Below, piece after piece: positions 15,015-24,265 of a stretch of 64,000 bases of DNA (the first letter of the stretch is position 1; each line of letters opens with the position of its first letter). Source of the DNA: CAADGU01 sp964581605 (GTDB lineage Bacteria > Chloroflexota > Anaerolineae > Promineifilales > Promineifilaceae); NCBI GenBank assembly GCA_964581605.1, contig CAZOPF010000020.1, forward strand, positions 1 through 64,000, given 5' to 3'. Below the pieces are notes generated by a model that saw only the letters and a program-made list of their open reading frames with translations, was not told where the DNA came from and did not search any database. A program made the position numbers and the translations under genes.

Positions 15015-16718
15015 ATGACATCAAGCATTGGTTACATTGTGGGCGGCGGGCTGAAGGAAGGGTTTCGCATCCGGCTGACGGTGCCGGCCGACCGGGTGCA
15101 GGAAGGCAGCTTTGTGGTGTGCGACGACGGCCGTTACCGCTACTTCGGCCTGGTTACTGACCTGCAACTGGGCGCCACCGACCCCCGCTTTGCCGACGAA
15201 AAAACCGACCGGCTGCAACCACCCATCCAACAAGCCCTACTCGGCAAAACCCTCTACACCACCCTGATGATGTACCCCACCCTGCTCATGGATAGAGGGC
15301 CAGATTTTGGCGACCCGGAGCGGGGCGCCTGGCTGGCGCGGGTAGAAAAGGGGCAGGAAACGCCCGGCCCCAAACCGGTGAAAACCGTGCCCGCCCACCA
15401 CGCCGAAGTCCGCCCGGCCGATGCCGCCGACGTGGCCCAAATTTTTGGCGAGGAAGGCAAAGGCATGTTCATCGTCGGCCACACCATTGAGCAAGGCTAC
15501 CCGGTGCGGCTCGATTTGAACCGCTTTGTCAAACGTTCCAGCGGCATTTTTGGGGCCACCGGCACCGGCAAGAGCTTCCTGACGCGCATGGTGCTGGCCG
15601 GGCTGATGCGTGAAGATGTGGCCGGCGCACTGGTGTTTGACATGCACAACGAATATGCCTTTGACGATGCCGACACCGACCGCATGGTCACAGTGCGCGG
15701 GCTGCGCACCCTCTTTGGCAACAAGGTGCAGGTGGCAGCGCTGGGCAAAGGGGCGATGGTGCGCGGCAAACAACCAGACTTCACTCTGGAAATAGCCCTT
15801 TCGGATTTCCAAACCAACGATATTGAGTTGTTGGGCGAGGCATTGAATCTAACAGACACGGCACCAACGACGCTGAATGCCTTGAACCGTTCTTTCCCTA
15901 AAAACTGGTTCGCCGAGTTTATGAAACTGGAACCGGGCGCGGTGGAAACAGATCCAGAAAGCGGCAAAACATTCCCAGCGGCCAATTCAGTAGCAGCCTG
16001 GGCACGGGCCAATAATGTGCATGAAAAGGCAGCCGAATCTTTGCACAGCAAATTACAACAGATTTACGACAAACCGTATGTAGTGGAACGGCCAGCTTTG
16101 GATGCGGTGCGGGATATTGTGGATAAATTGGAAAACGGCCGTCACGTCATCCTCAGTTTTGGCGCATATGACCATGATCTGGACTACTTGCTGGTTTCCA
16201 ACATCCTCACCCGGCGCATCCGCCAGCATTGGATCAAACAAACGGAACAGCATAAAACACACGGCCACGCCGCTCCGCGCCCGCTGCTTATCGCCATTGA
16301 GGAAGCCCACAAACTGCTCAACCCGCAGCTGGCCAACCAGACCGCCTTTGGCACCATTGCCCGTGAACTGCGCAAGTATTTTGTGACGCTGCTGGTGGTA
16401 GACCAACGGCCGTCGGGCATTGACGACGAAGTGATGAGCCAGCTGGGTACCCGCATCACCGGCTGGCTGGGGGATGAGGATGACATCCGCGCCGTCCTCA
16501 CCGGGCTGGCCGGGCGCGAACAGTTGCGCGGCATGTTGGCCCGCCTACAAGAAAAAGAGGAAGTGCTGCTGCTCGGTTGGGGCGTGAAAATGCCCATCCC
16601 CATCAAATCCCGCCGCTACGATGACACCTTCTACGCCGATATGAAAGCGGTCAGCGCGGCCCCCTCCGGTCTGGACGGCCTCAGCGACGATCAGCTAAAC
16701 GACGCCCTGTTTGGCTAA
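15015..16718 (+). CDS. HerA/DUF87-like hexameric ATPase
   Basis: A 567-aa protein with an N-terminal beta-barrel (HAS-barrel-like) region, then an FtsK/HerA-type ATPase: Walker A GATGTGKS at 180-187, LVFDMHNEYAF shortly after, Walker B LLIAIEEAHKLL near 430 and the sensor segment TLLVVDQRPSGIDDEV. HerA proteins translocate DNA, usually with NurA nuclease in end resection, and related copies occur in defence islands. No NurA, Sir2 or nuclease gene is adjacent, so the partner is unknown. ATG 15015 has AAGGGG upstream and removes a 59-residue in-frame stretch without similarity. Confidence 0.85.
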   Translation: MTSSIGYIVGGGLKEGFRIRLTVPADRVQEGSFVVCDDGRYRYFGLVTDLQLGATDPRFADEKTDRLQPPIQQALLGKTLYTTLMMYPTLLMDRGPDFGDPERGAWLARVEKGQETPGPKPVKTVPAHHAEVRPADAADVAQIFGEEGKGMFIVGHTIEQGYPVRLDLNRFVKRSSGIFGATGTGKSFLTRMVLAGLMREDVAGALVFDMHNEYAFDDADTDRMVTVRGLRTLFGNKVQVAALGKGAMVRGKQPDFTLEIALSDFQTNDIELLGEALNLTDTAPTTLNALNRSFPKNWFAEFMKLEPGAVETDPESGKTFPAANSVAAWARANNVHEKAAESLHSKLQQIYDKPYVVERPALDAVRDIVDKLENGRHVILSFGAYDHDLDYLLVSNILTRRIRQHWIKQTEQHKTHGHAAPRPLLIAIEEAHKLLNPQLANQTAFGTIARELRKYFVTLLVVDQRPSGIDDEVMSQLGTRITGWLGDEDDIRAVLTGLAGREQLRGMLARLQEKEEVLLLGWGVKMPIPIKSRRYDDTFYADMKAVSAAPSGLDGLSDDQLNDALFG

Positions 16719-16762
16719 ATCCTTTGTACCCTTCGCAGATCATCTTTAATGTCCGTAATGCC

Positions 16763-16886
16763 CTGGTTGACTGACAAATTTCATTTTCAACCGCAGAGGG
16801 CGCGGAGAACGCAGAGATTTCTCCTTTATTTAACCTCTGCGCCCTCCGCGTTCTCTGCGGTTAGATAAGTTTTGTCAGTCAATCAG
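16763..16886. mobile_element. MITE-like element, 124 bp, with 10-bp target duplication
   Basis: Inverted ends CTGGTTGACTGACAAA and TTTGTCAGTCAATCAG agree over 16 bp with one mismatch. Inside them is a long hairpin built of CCGCAGAGG, GCGCGGAG and AACGCAGAG with its complement. The direct repeat CCGTAATGCC abuts both ends, at 16753-16762 and 16887-16896. There is no coding capacity. The right end lies just before the DUF4058 gene, close to its presumed promoter. Confidence 0.85.
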
Positions 16887-16927
16887 CCGTAATGCCAGAA
16901 GCTGGCATTTTGTTGTACAATCGCGTT

Positions 16928-17704
16928 ATGAAGTCACCCTTTCCAGGCATGGACCCGTACCTGGAACACCCATCCCTCTGGCCGGATGTCCATAATCGGC
17001 TGATTACGGCCATGGCAGATGCTTTAGCGCCGCAAGTTGCGCCGGATTATTACGTGCGCCTGGAACGGCGGGCTTTTCTGGTAACGCCGGATGACCTGGC
17101 TTTTGTTGGGCGGCCCGATGTAGCCGTGATTTCACCGACCCAACCGCAAACAAAACAGGCATTGCCGCTGGCTGAGGGGGGCGTGATGAATATCATTGTG
17201 CCTATGGCAGATGAAGTGGATGAGATGTTTCTGGAAGTCCATGATGTCAGCAGTGGCACATTGGTCACGGTGTTGGAGCTACTCTCCCCGGCCAATAAGC
17301 TACATTCCGACGGCCGTGAAGCCTACGAACGCAAACGGCGCTACATTTTTAGCACCCGCACGAATCTGGTGGAAGTGGATTTATTGCGCGATGGCGAACC
17401 GATGCCCATGGATGGCAAAAAGGTGGTCAGCGATTACCGCATTATGGTTAGCCGTGGCTCCACCCGGCCGCGCGCCCAGCTTTATCCATTTAACGTGCGC
17501 CAGCCCATCCCCTCTTTTCATTTACCATTGCTGCCAGGAGATAAAGAGCCGTTGGTGGAATTGAACCAGATTTTGCATGAGCTGTACGGCCGTGCCCGTT
17601 ACGACCTCAGCCTCAACTACCAGCAGCCACCCTATCCCCCGCTACCAGAAGATGAGCAGACCTGGGCACAAGAATTGATTGCTGCCTGGACGCCCGATCA
17701 CTAG
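16928..17704 (+). CDS. DUF4058 family protein
   Basis: A 258-aa protein with the DUF4058 start KSPFPGMDPYLEHPSLWPDVHNRL and the segments DVAVISP, VTVLELLSPANK and RKRRYIFSTRTNLVEVDLLRDG. The ELLSPANK and NLVEVDLLR stretches, with acidic residues on strands followed by a Lys/Arg pair, recall PD-(D/E)xK nucleases, as suggested for the family; activity is unproven. ATG 16928 begins 6 nt after TACAAT (16916-16921), without a ribosome site, so the message may be leaderless. Its last codons overlap the convergent oxidoreductase gene by 4 nt. Confidence 0.85.
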   Translation: MKSPFPGMDPYLEHPSLWPDVHNRLITAMADALAPQVAPDYYVRLERRAFLVTPDDLAFVGRPDVAVISPTQPQTKQALPLAEGGVMNIIVPMADEVDEMFLEVHDVSSGTLVTVLELLSPANKLHSDGREAYERKRRYIFSTRTNLVEVDLLRDGEPMPMDGKKVVSDYRIMVSRGSTRPRAQLYPFNVRQPIPSFHLPLLPGDKEPLVELNQILHELYGRARYDLSLNYQQPPYPPLPEDEQTWAQELIAAWTPDH

Positions 17705-19365
17705 ACTGTCTTCAGATATTGATGCACAAAATGGACGACGATGGCCCCCTGGCCCACGGCCGAAGCCACCCGCCGCACGGCCCCCTGGCGCACATCCCCC
17801 ACCGCAAAGATGCCAGGCACGCTGGTCTCTAACAAGAAGGGATCGCGTTTGAGCTTCCAGTTGGTTGGGCGACGGCCGTCCCGCGTTAACTCCTCCCCCG
17901 TCAAAATAAAACCGGCGCTGTTCCGTTCCACCACCCCGGCCACCATCTCCGTGTGTGGCGTGGCCCCAATGAAGACAAACAAAGCCGGCGTATCAATCAT
18001 TTCCGTGGCCCCGGTATCGGTATGGGCGATGGTGATTGCTTCCAGGCGGTCGGCGCCGTGTACGGCCGTGACCACCGTCCGCGTCAGCACCTCAATGTTC
18101 GGCGTGGCGGCAATCTGGTCTACCAGATATTGGCTCATGCCCATCGCCAACGAGGAAGCGCGTACCAGCATCGTCACCTGGCTGGCATAGCGAGAGAAAA
18201 ACATCGCTCCCTGCCCGGCCGAATTGGCCCCGCCAATGACGCACATCGGCCGCCCCTGGTAATTGGCCGCTTCCGTCAGCGCCGCCCCATAGTAAATGCC
18301 GGCCCCTTCCAACTGTTCCACGCCGGGCAGTTCCAGCCGCCGCGTGGTGACGCCAGTGGCAATCACCAGGGCATGGCAGGTCAGTTCCGACCCGTCGCTC
18401 AGGGTGACAACACGATAAGGGCCATCTACGCGCACGGCCGTGACCGCCTGCGCCGTCAAAATCTCTGCCCCCAACCGCCGCGCCTGCGTGGTCGCCCGTT
18501 GCGCCAGGTCTGACCCGCTAATACCGCTGGGGAAACCGAGATAATTCTCAATGCGCGAACTGGTGCCTGCCTGCCCGCCCGTCGCTTCCTTGTCAATGAG
18601 TAACGTGCGCAGCCCTTCTGATGCCCCATACACGGCCGCGCCCAACCCCGACGGCCCCGCCCCCACAATGATCAGATCATAAAAATCCGCTTTTGCCGTT
18701 GTTTGCAGGCCACAGCGTTGCGCCAGGGTACGGAAATCGGGCTGTACCAGCGTGGTACCATCGGGCAAAAAGACAACCGGTAAACCATGTGGCTGGCTGG
18801 CATGTACCACTGTCACCAATGCCCGCGCCTCTTCATTTTGCTCAATGTCCAGCCATTGGTAAGGGATACGATTCCGCGCCAGGAAATCTTTAACGGCGTG
18901 TGAACTGGGCGACCACTGCGTTCCGGCCACCCGAATCCCCTCATACGGCAAAGGCACCGTTGTCCACCAATCACTGAGTAAATCATCCAGCACCGGATAC
19001 AAATTCTGTTCCGGTGGGTCCCACGGCTTCATCAGGTAATAATCCAGACCAATCGTGTTGATGCTGGTGATGGCCGCCTCCGTATCTGCATAGGCCGTCA
19101 GCAGCACTTTCCGCGCTTCTGGATATAGCTTGCGTGCTTCAGCCAGAAACTCTGTGCCGCTGATGTGGGGCATTCGCTGATCTACCAGGAACAAAGCTAC
19201 CGGCGTATTACGCTGCTTTAACTGCTGCACGGTCTCCAACGCTTCGGCCCCGGAGCCAGCCTTGAGGATGCGGTACTCGTCTCGGTAATGCTGCCGCAAA
19301 TCCCGGTTCACCGCGTTTAGCACCTGCGGTTCATCATCTACGGTTAAAATAATTGGTTTGCTCAT
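17701..19365 (-). CDS. Response-regulator receiver fused to thioredoxin-reductase-like flavoprotein
   Basis: A 554-aa protein with three parts. Residues 1-125 form a receiver domain: acidic pair DDE at 10-12, phosphoacceptor Asp62 in LFLVDQRMP, Thr90 and Lys113 in LMKPW. Residues about 140-220 look like a thioredoxin/glutaredoxin-fold segment without a CxxC. Residues 228-554 are a thioredoxin-reductase-like oxidoreductase with the FAD loop VGAGPSG at 234, NADPH loop IGGANSAGQ and C-terminal FAVGDVRQGA. Where thioredoxin reductase has CATC, this protein has YYGAAL, so it cannot reduce thioredoxin in the usual way. It may be a phosphorylation-controlled flavin enzyme; no histidine kinase is adjacent. 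acetoacetate-CoA ligase lies 2 nt upstream, so they are co-transcribed. Confidence 0.85.
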   Translation of the reverse strand: MSKPIILTVDDEPQVLNAVNRDLRQHYRDEYRILKAGSGAEALETVQQLKQRNTPVALFLVDQRMPHISGTEFLAEARKLYPEARKVLLTAYADTEAAITSINTIGLDYYLMKPWDPPEQNLYPVLDDLLSDWWTTVPLPYEGIRVAGTQWSPSSHAVKDFLARNRIPYQWLDIEQNEEARALVTVVHASQPHGLPVVFLPDGTTLVQPDFRTLAQRCGLQTTAKADFYDLIIVGAGPSGLGAAVYGASEGLRTLLIDKEATGGQAGTSSRIENYLGFPSGISGSDLAQRATTQARRLGAEILTAQAVTAVRVDGPYRVVTLSDGSELTCHALVIATGVTTRRLELPGVEQLEGAGIYYGAALTEAANYQGRPMCVIGGANSAGQGAMFFSRYASQVTMLVRASSLAMGMSQYLVDQIAATPNIEVLTRTVVTAVHGADRLEAITIAHTDTGATEMIDTPALFVFIGATPHTEMVAGVVERNSAGFILTGEELTRDGRRPTNWKLKRDPFLLETSVPGIFAVGDVRQGAVRRVASAVGQGAIVVHFVHQYLKTV

Positions 19366-19367
19366 GA

Positions 19368-21350
19368 TTACCTGTGGCTGTTCTCTGCCAATTTCCCGGC
19401 AAAGTCACGGAAAAATCGAATCGCATGGGGATTACGCATGGCGCCAGGGTTCACGGCCGTATCCATCTCCATGCCCAACAGAATTTTGCGGATCGGCACT
19501 TCCATCTTCTTGCCGCTGAGGGTGTAGGGCACCTCGTCTATTTGAATAATGTCGTCGGGCACATGGCGCGGTGAGACATCCTGGCGTAGCTTATGGCGAA
19601 TGCGCTGCCGCAGGTCATCATCCAGCACACATCCTTCGCGCAAGACCACAAAGAGAGGCATATACGACTCCCGCCCCAACAATTCCAGGTCAATAACCAG
19701 ACAATCTTGAAGTTCCGGCAGGCTTTCTACCGCCTGGTAAATCTCGCTGGTGCCCATGCGCACGCCCTGGCGGTTGATGGTGGAATCGGAACGGCCGTAA
19801 ATCACACACCCACCCCGCTCATTAAACTTAATCCAATCCCCGTGCCGCCATACCCCTGGATACAGATCAAAATAGCTGCTCTTGTAGCGGGTCATCGCCG
19901 GGTCATTCCAAAAATAGAGCGGCATAGAGGGCATGGGGGTGGTAATCACCAATTCACCCACCTCATTGATCACCGGCTTGCCCGCCTCGTTAAACGCCTG
20001 CACCTTCGCCCCCAAAGACGCCCCCTGAATCTCTCCGGCATAAATGGGCAAAATGCGTACTCCCCCCACAAATGCCGTACATAAATCGGTGCCACCGCTC
20101 AATGACTCCAGCGCCAGATGGGAATTGACGTTCTTGTAAATCCACTCAAACCCGGCGGCCGTCAGCGGCGAACCGGTGGAGCCAACACCCCGAATCTGGC
20201 TCAGGTCATACATCTGGTTGGGGTGAATCTCTGCTTTGATGCAGGCGGAGATAAAGGCGGCCGATGTGCCAAAATAGGTGATGCCGCTCTCGGCGGCCAA
20301 CTGCCAGAGGGCGTTCATGTCCGGGTAGCCGGGGCTGCCGTTGTATAGCACCACCGCACTACCGGTGAGCAGGCTGCCCACCAGGTAGTTCCACATCATC
20401 CAACCGGTGCTGGTGAACCAGAAGAAGCGGTCACCCGGTTTCAGGTCGTTGTGAAAGGTGGTAGCCTTGAGATGTTCCAGCAAAATGCCGCCATGCCCCT
20501 GCACAATGGGTTTGGGCAGGCCGGTAGTGCCGGAGGAGTAAAGTATCCAGAGCGGGTGGTCAAAAGGAAGTTGGGCGAAAGGGATGGACGTGCAATCATT
20601 ACTCACAGCCTCCTCCCACAATATCACATCCGCCCAAACGGTCTGCTCCGCCAGATGCGGTATCAGAATTGTATGTTCCAATGTGGGTAAAGCTGCCTGT
20701 AATTCGGCCACACTGTCGCGGCGGTCAAACGTTTTGCCGCCGTACTCATACCCATCCACCGCCAGCAGCAGCCTGGGCTGAATCTGGTTAAAGCGGTCGA
20801 GCACGCTGCGGCTGCCAAAGTCTGGCGAGCAGCTTGACCAGACCGCGCCCAGGCTGGCGGCCGCCAGAAAAGCAATAATGGTCTCCGGGATGTTGGGCAG
20901 GTAGGCCACTACCCGGTCGCCGGGCTGGATGCCCAATTGTTGCATGGTGTGGGCCAGCGCGGCCGTCTGCTCATAAATTTGCCGGTGCGTCAGGGAGATA
21001 AGGGGCTGGTTTTCGGCTTTGTAATAGATGGCTGGTTGGTCAGCGGCCATCTTGTGGAAGATGTTTTCGGCGTAGTTGAGGCGTGCGCCGGGAAACCATT
21101 CGGTTCCAGGCATAGTGAGCGAGGAGAGGGGAGTGACGGCCGTGGCCGATGCCTGCACATCAAAATAATCCCACACACTTTGCCAGAATGCTCCCACCTC
21201 CGTAACCGACCATTCCCACAACGCTCGATAATCGGCAAAAGACAGCCCCCGCTCACGTTCCAGCCAGCACCTATAGCCGGTTAAATTTGCCGCTTCTTTC
21301 ACCGTATCGTCTGGCGTCCACAAGAGGCTTCTTTCGGTGGTCGCATCCAT
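19368..21350 (-). CDS. Acetoacetate-CoA ligase
   Basis: An AMP-forming acyl-CoA synthetase of 660 aa, the length of acetoacetyl-CoA synthetases. It carries the N-terminal ACAS segment (FWQSVWDYFDV), the P-loop-like LYSSGTTGLPKPIVQGHGG, the adenylate motif YFGTSAAF with SLSGGTDL, and the C-terminal catalytic Lys region YTLSGKKMEVPIRKIL. It activates acetoacetate with CoA and ATP, in ketone-body or polyhydroxybutyrate turnover. It is the first gene of a two-gene minus-strand unit with the flavoprotein. Confidence 0.93.
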   Translation of the reverse strand: MDATTERSLLWTPDDTVKEAANLTGYRCWLERERGLSFADYRALWEWSVTEVGAFWQSVWDYFDVQASATAVTPLSSLTMPGTEWFPGARLNYAENIFHKMAADQPAIYYKAENQPLISLTHRQIYEQTAALAHTMQQLGIQPGDRVVAYLPNIPETIIAFLAAASLGAVWSSCSPDFGSRSVLDRFNQIQPRLLLAVDGYEYGGKTFDRRDSVAELQAALPTLEHTILIPHLAEQTVWADVILWEEAVSNDCTSIPFAQLPFDHPLWILYSSGTTGLPKPIVQGHGGILLEHLKATTFHNDLKPGDRFFWFTSTGWMMWNYLVGSLLTGSAVVLYNGSPGYPDMNALWQLAAESGITYFGTSAAFISACIKAEIHPNQMYDLSQIRGVGSTGSPLTAAGFEWIYKNVNSHLALESLSGGTDLCTAFVGGVRILPIYAGEIQGASLGAKVQAFNEAGKPVINEVGELVITTPMPSMPLYFWNDPAMTRYKSSYFDLYPGVWRHGDWIKFNERGGCVIYGRSDSTINRQGVRMGTSEIYQAVESLPELQDCLVIDLELLGRESYMPLFVVLREGCVLDDDLRQRIRHKLRQDVSPRHVPDDIIQIDEVPYTLSGKKMEVPIRKILLGMEMDTAVNPGAMRNPHAIRFFRDFAGKLAENSHR

Positions 21351-21362
21351 ACTTGAGAGGTT

Positions 21363-21415
21363 ATCGGTAAGCAGTTAACGGTAAGCGGGTCAGGCCACCG
21401 CTTACCGATTACGGA
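21363..21415. repeat. AGCAGTTAACGG-word inverted repeat
   Basis: TCGGTAAGCAGTTAACGGTAAGC on the left is answered by GCTTACCGATTACGGA on the right, an imperfect hairpin of the same word family as those at 3808-3889 and 34176-34259. It lies between the AAA ATPase gene and the ligase gene. Confidence 0.5.
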
Positions 21416-22801
21416 TCAGTTCGCCATTGTCGGCGGGGGGGCCACTGCCGGTCTCACATCACCCAATGTAGCCGACATATTGGTATCCACAAAATAACAA
21501 TCACAAGCCTCATCAATCAGTTCTGGCGTGATCTGCACAGGCACTCCCTCATAGTCACAAATCGCCATAATCACCTTCAAAATATCACGCGGATGTACGG
21601 CCTGCATGACCCGGTTTTTGTTGCGGTAATGTTTTTGCAGCAGATGGACAAAACTTTTCTTGTCAAAAGGGACGTTGTAATACTTACAAACGGACATGAA
21701 AATCTGGTAGAACAGCTTTTCATCCGGGCCGCCAACTTCCACTTTCATCTGAATGCGGCGGAGAAATGCGCCATCTACCAGTTGGTCCGGGTCGAGATTG
21801 GTGGAGAAAACAATCAGCTGCTTGAAGGGCACTTCCAATGATTGCCCGGATTGCAGGCGCAGGAAGTCAATTTCGCTTTCCAGGGGCACAATCCAGCGGT
21901 TGAGCAATTCCTGAGGGCTGATTTGCTGACGGCCGAAGTCATCAATTAAAAACATGCCGCCGTTGGCCTTCAACTGCAAGGGGGCCTCATACACTTTAGA
22001 AATTGGCTCATAACGCAAGTCCAGGGCATCCATCGTTAATTCGCCGCCCACCATGACGGCCGGGCGTTGGAACAGGCGCCAACGGCCGTCAACCCGCACC
22101 TTATCAGGGTCTGTACTGAACAATGTATTCGTATGGAACGGGATGTCATTTTCTTTGATGGGGATATGCACGTGAGGATCATAAATACGGATGATTTGCC
22201 CCCCCACTGTAATGGCATCCGGCAAAAAGATAGCAGATGCCTGCCCTAACAATTTGGCAATAGCTTCTGCTACGGTGGTTTTACCGTTGCCCGGCGGGCC
22301 ATATAAAAAGAGCGAACTACCGGCATTCACGGCCGGGCCAACACGCCGATGAAAATTTTCCGGCAAAATGAGGTGGTTCAGCGCATTTTTGACCTGTTCC
22401 GGCTTCACCCGTTTTACACCCTGAGTTTGAATGAGAATGGCTTCATTATACGCCTCAACAGAAACAGGGATACGGCCGATGTATTGGCTGCGTTCAAAGG
22501 CATCGCGGGCGCGTTTGGTACCTTTGTCCGTCAGGCCATAGGTAAAGCTGAGGCTGCCCAGTGAACCGGCTTTGGTCACTTCCACCTGATGTTCCTGTTT
22601 CATACGGCTGAGTAGATCGTCAATAATGCGGGCATGAACGCCCATTACCTGGCTAAAGCGGGCGATATTCACGTCACCTTCGTTGAACAACATGCGAAAA
22701 ATCATGTCTTCCAGGAGTGCTTGCGGAACGCCCATTTCCTCCAGCTTCATGGGAGGCGCTAACAGTTTCATCAATCGGCCGGTACTCATAGGTTGTGGCA
22801 T
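21416..22801 (-). CDS. AAA ATPase with N-terminal winged-helix-like region
   Basis: A 461-aa protein. Residues 1-110 look like a winged helix (FRMLFNEGDVNIARFSQVMG, VTKAGSLGSLSFTYGLTDKG). The AAA part has Walker A GPPGNGKT at 168-175, Walker B-like GGMFLIDDFGRQ, sensor 1 in LIVFSTNLDP and an arginine-finger region GAFLRRIQMK. Relatives are common in Chloroflexota and in Gram-negative bacteria near type IV pilus or Flp genes, but none are seen here; the role is unknown. It overlaps neither neighbour. Confidence 0.8.
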   Translation of the reverse strand: MPQPMSTGRLMKLLAPPMKLEEMGVPQALLEDMIFRMLFNEGDVNIARFSQVMGVHARIIDDLLSRMKQEHQVEVTKAGSLGSLSFTYGLTDKGTKRARDAFERSQYIGRIPVSVEAYNEAILIQTQGVKRVKPEQVKNALNHLILPENFHRRVGPAVNAGSSLFLYGPPGNGKTTVAEAIAKLLGQASAIFLPDAITVGGQIIRIYDPHVHIPIKENDIPFHTNTLFSTDPDKVRVDGRWRLFQRPAVMVGGELTMDALDLRYEPISKVYEAPLQLKANGGMFLIDDFGRQQISPQELLNRWIVPLESEIDFLRLQSGQSLEVPFKQLIVFSTNLDPDQLVDGAFLRRIQMKVEVGGPDEKLFYQIFMSVCKYYNVPFDKKSFVHLLQKHYRNKNRVMQAVHPRDILKVIMAICDYEGVPVQITPELIDEACDCYFVDTNMSATLGDVRPAVAPPPTMAN

Positions 22802-22892
22802 CCTTACTTGATTGGTAGTTGCTGGTTATTTTAACAGATTTACTTTGCCTGCGGGAATAACGTTTTGCCTGGAATTATGCTGCAAAATTAGA

Positions 22893-23117
22893 TTAGCGGA
22901 ATAGGCGAATTATCACATTGAGCAGGATAGTGCCTAATATGCTAATCAGAATCATGGCCCCCAACGGAAAGAAGATTTTGAAATTTTCGCCTTCATAAGT
23001 AAACGTACCCGGCATCTGGTTCAGCCCTGGGAATAATTTGGCGGCCACCAGGATGACTATTCCGCTAAACGTAATCGCCAGCCCAATGATGACGAGAAGG
23101 CGTCCAAATTCGACCAT
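22893..23117 (-). CDS. DUF2905 small membrane protein
   Basis: A 74-aa protein with two membrane segments, at about 6-28 and 50-72, and the family link GLNQMPGTFTYEGENFKIFFPLG between them. DUF2905 genes very often sit just after ruvB in bacteria, as here, but the role is unknown. The 51-bp gap from ruvB carries a GAGACTGGA inverted repeat. Confidence 0.88.
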   Translation of the reverse strand: MVEFGRLLVIIGLAITFSGIVILVAAKLFPGLNQMPGTFTYEGENFKIFFPLGAMILISILGTILLNVIIRLFR

Positions 23118-23126
23118 AATGCCCTC

Positions 23127-23183
23127 AGCATGAGACTGGAGTTTAGAGATCCTTCCAATCTCCAGTCTCTAATCTTTAATCTC
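23127..23183. repeat. GAGATT-word inverted repeat at the ruvB end
   Basis: GAGACTGGAGTTTAGAGAT is answered by ATCTCCAGTCTCTAATC, an imperfect hairpin of the GAGATT word family. The right arm overlaps the last ruvB codons. Related copies lie at 28381-28446, 29697-29756, 32584-32655, 34731-34790 and 56643-56692. Confidence 0.55.
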
Positions 23184-24230
23184 TGCTTCAAACAGCCCTG
23201 GTTGCATCGGTTTATCCATAACTTTCACCGGAATACCCAGATGACGGTAGGCGTGGGGGGTAGCTATCCGGCCGCGTGCGGTGCGCTCCAGAAAGCCCAA
23301 TTGCAGCAGGTATGGCTCCACTACGTCCATGATGGTGTCTGCTTCTTCGCTGATGGAGGCGGCGATGGTTTCCAGCCCCACGGGGCCACCGCCAAACTTC
23401 TCAATGATGGCGCGCAGGACGCGGCGATCCAGGTCATCCAGGCCGAGTTCATCAATTTCAAGCAGGTTGAGGGCGGCAACGGCCGTGTCCCCCGTAATCT
23501 CTCCCTCTGCCCGCACCTGCACATAATCCCGCACCCGCCGCAGCAGGCGCAGTGCCACACGCGGGGTGCCCCGTGACCGTCGGGCAATCTCGGCCGCCCC
23601 GATGGAATCAACGGCGACGCCTATGATGCGAGCGCCACGGGTGACGATGCTTTCAATGGCCTCTATTTCATAAAAATCCATGCGATACTGCGCCCCAAAA
23701 CGGGCACGCAGTGGCGCCGTCAGCAACGCCAGCCGCGTCGTCGCCCCAATTACCGTAAAACGGGGCAATTTTAAGCGCACATTTTTGGCCCCCGGCCCCT
23801 TGCCCACCACAATATCCAGCACAAAATCCTCCATCGCCGGATAGAGAATCTCCTCCACCGCCCGCCCCAGACGATGCACTTCATCAATAAACAAAATGTC
23901 GCCAGCGCGCAGGTTGGTGAGAATAGCGGCCAGGTCACCCGCCCGTTCAATGGCCGGCCCGGCCGTAATGCGAATGTTCACGTTCATCTCGTTCGCTACC
24001 ACGTGGGCCAGGGTGGTTTTCCCCAGTCCGGGCGGGCCATGAAACAGGATGTGGTCGAGTGGTTCTTGCCGCCCTTTAGCTGCTTCAATGAGGATGGAGA
24101 GGTTGGTTTTTAGCTTTTCCTGTCCAGTAAAATCATCCAGTCGCTGCGGCCGTAACAGGCCATCTAATCCCTGGTCTTCTGATTTTTTCTGGGCGGAAAC
24201 GTGCCGTTCCGGCGTTGATTTATCACTCAT
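23169..24230 (-). CDS. ruvB: Holliday junction branch-migration helicase RuvB
   Basis: The hexameric AAA motor of the RuvAB complex that drives branch migration in recombinational repair. 353 aa, with LRPQRLDDFTGQ, Walker A GPPGLGKT at 65-72, Walker B ILFIDEVHRL, sensor 1 in TVIGATTR, and the C-terminal winged helix ending FLERTARGRIATPHAY. All family elements are present. ruvA and ruvC are not in the window. DUF2905 follows in the same direction. Confidence 0.97.
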   Translation of the reverse strand: MSDKSTPERHVSAQKKSEDQGLDGLLRPQRLDDFTGQEKLKTNLSILIEAAKGRQEPLDHILFHGPPGLGKTTLAHVVANEMNVNIRITAGPAIERAGDLAAILTNLRAGDILFIDEVHRLGRAVEEILYPAMEDFVLDIVVGKGPGAKNVRLKLPRFTVIGATTRLALLTAPLRARFGAQYRMDFYEIEAIESIVTRGARIIGVAVDSIGAAEIARRSRGTPRVALRLLRRVRDYVQVRAEGEITGDTAVAALNLLEIDELGLDDLDRRVLRAIIEKFGGGPVGLETIAASISEEADTIMDVVEPYLLQLGFLERTARGRIATPHAYRHLGIPVKVMDKPMQPGLFEAEIKD

Positions 24231-24265
24231 ACGTTGTCTGTTGCCTGTGTACTCGTTTCAGGGGA

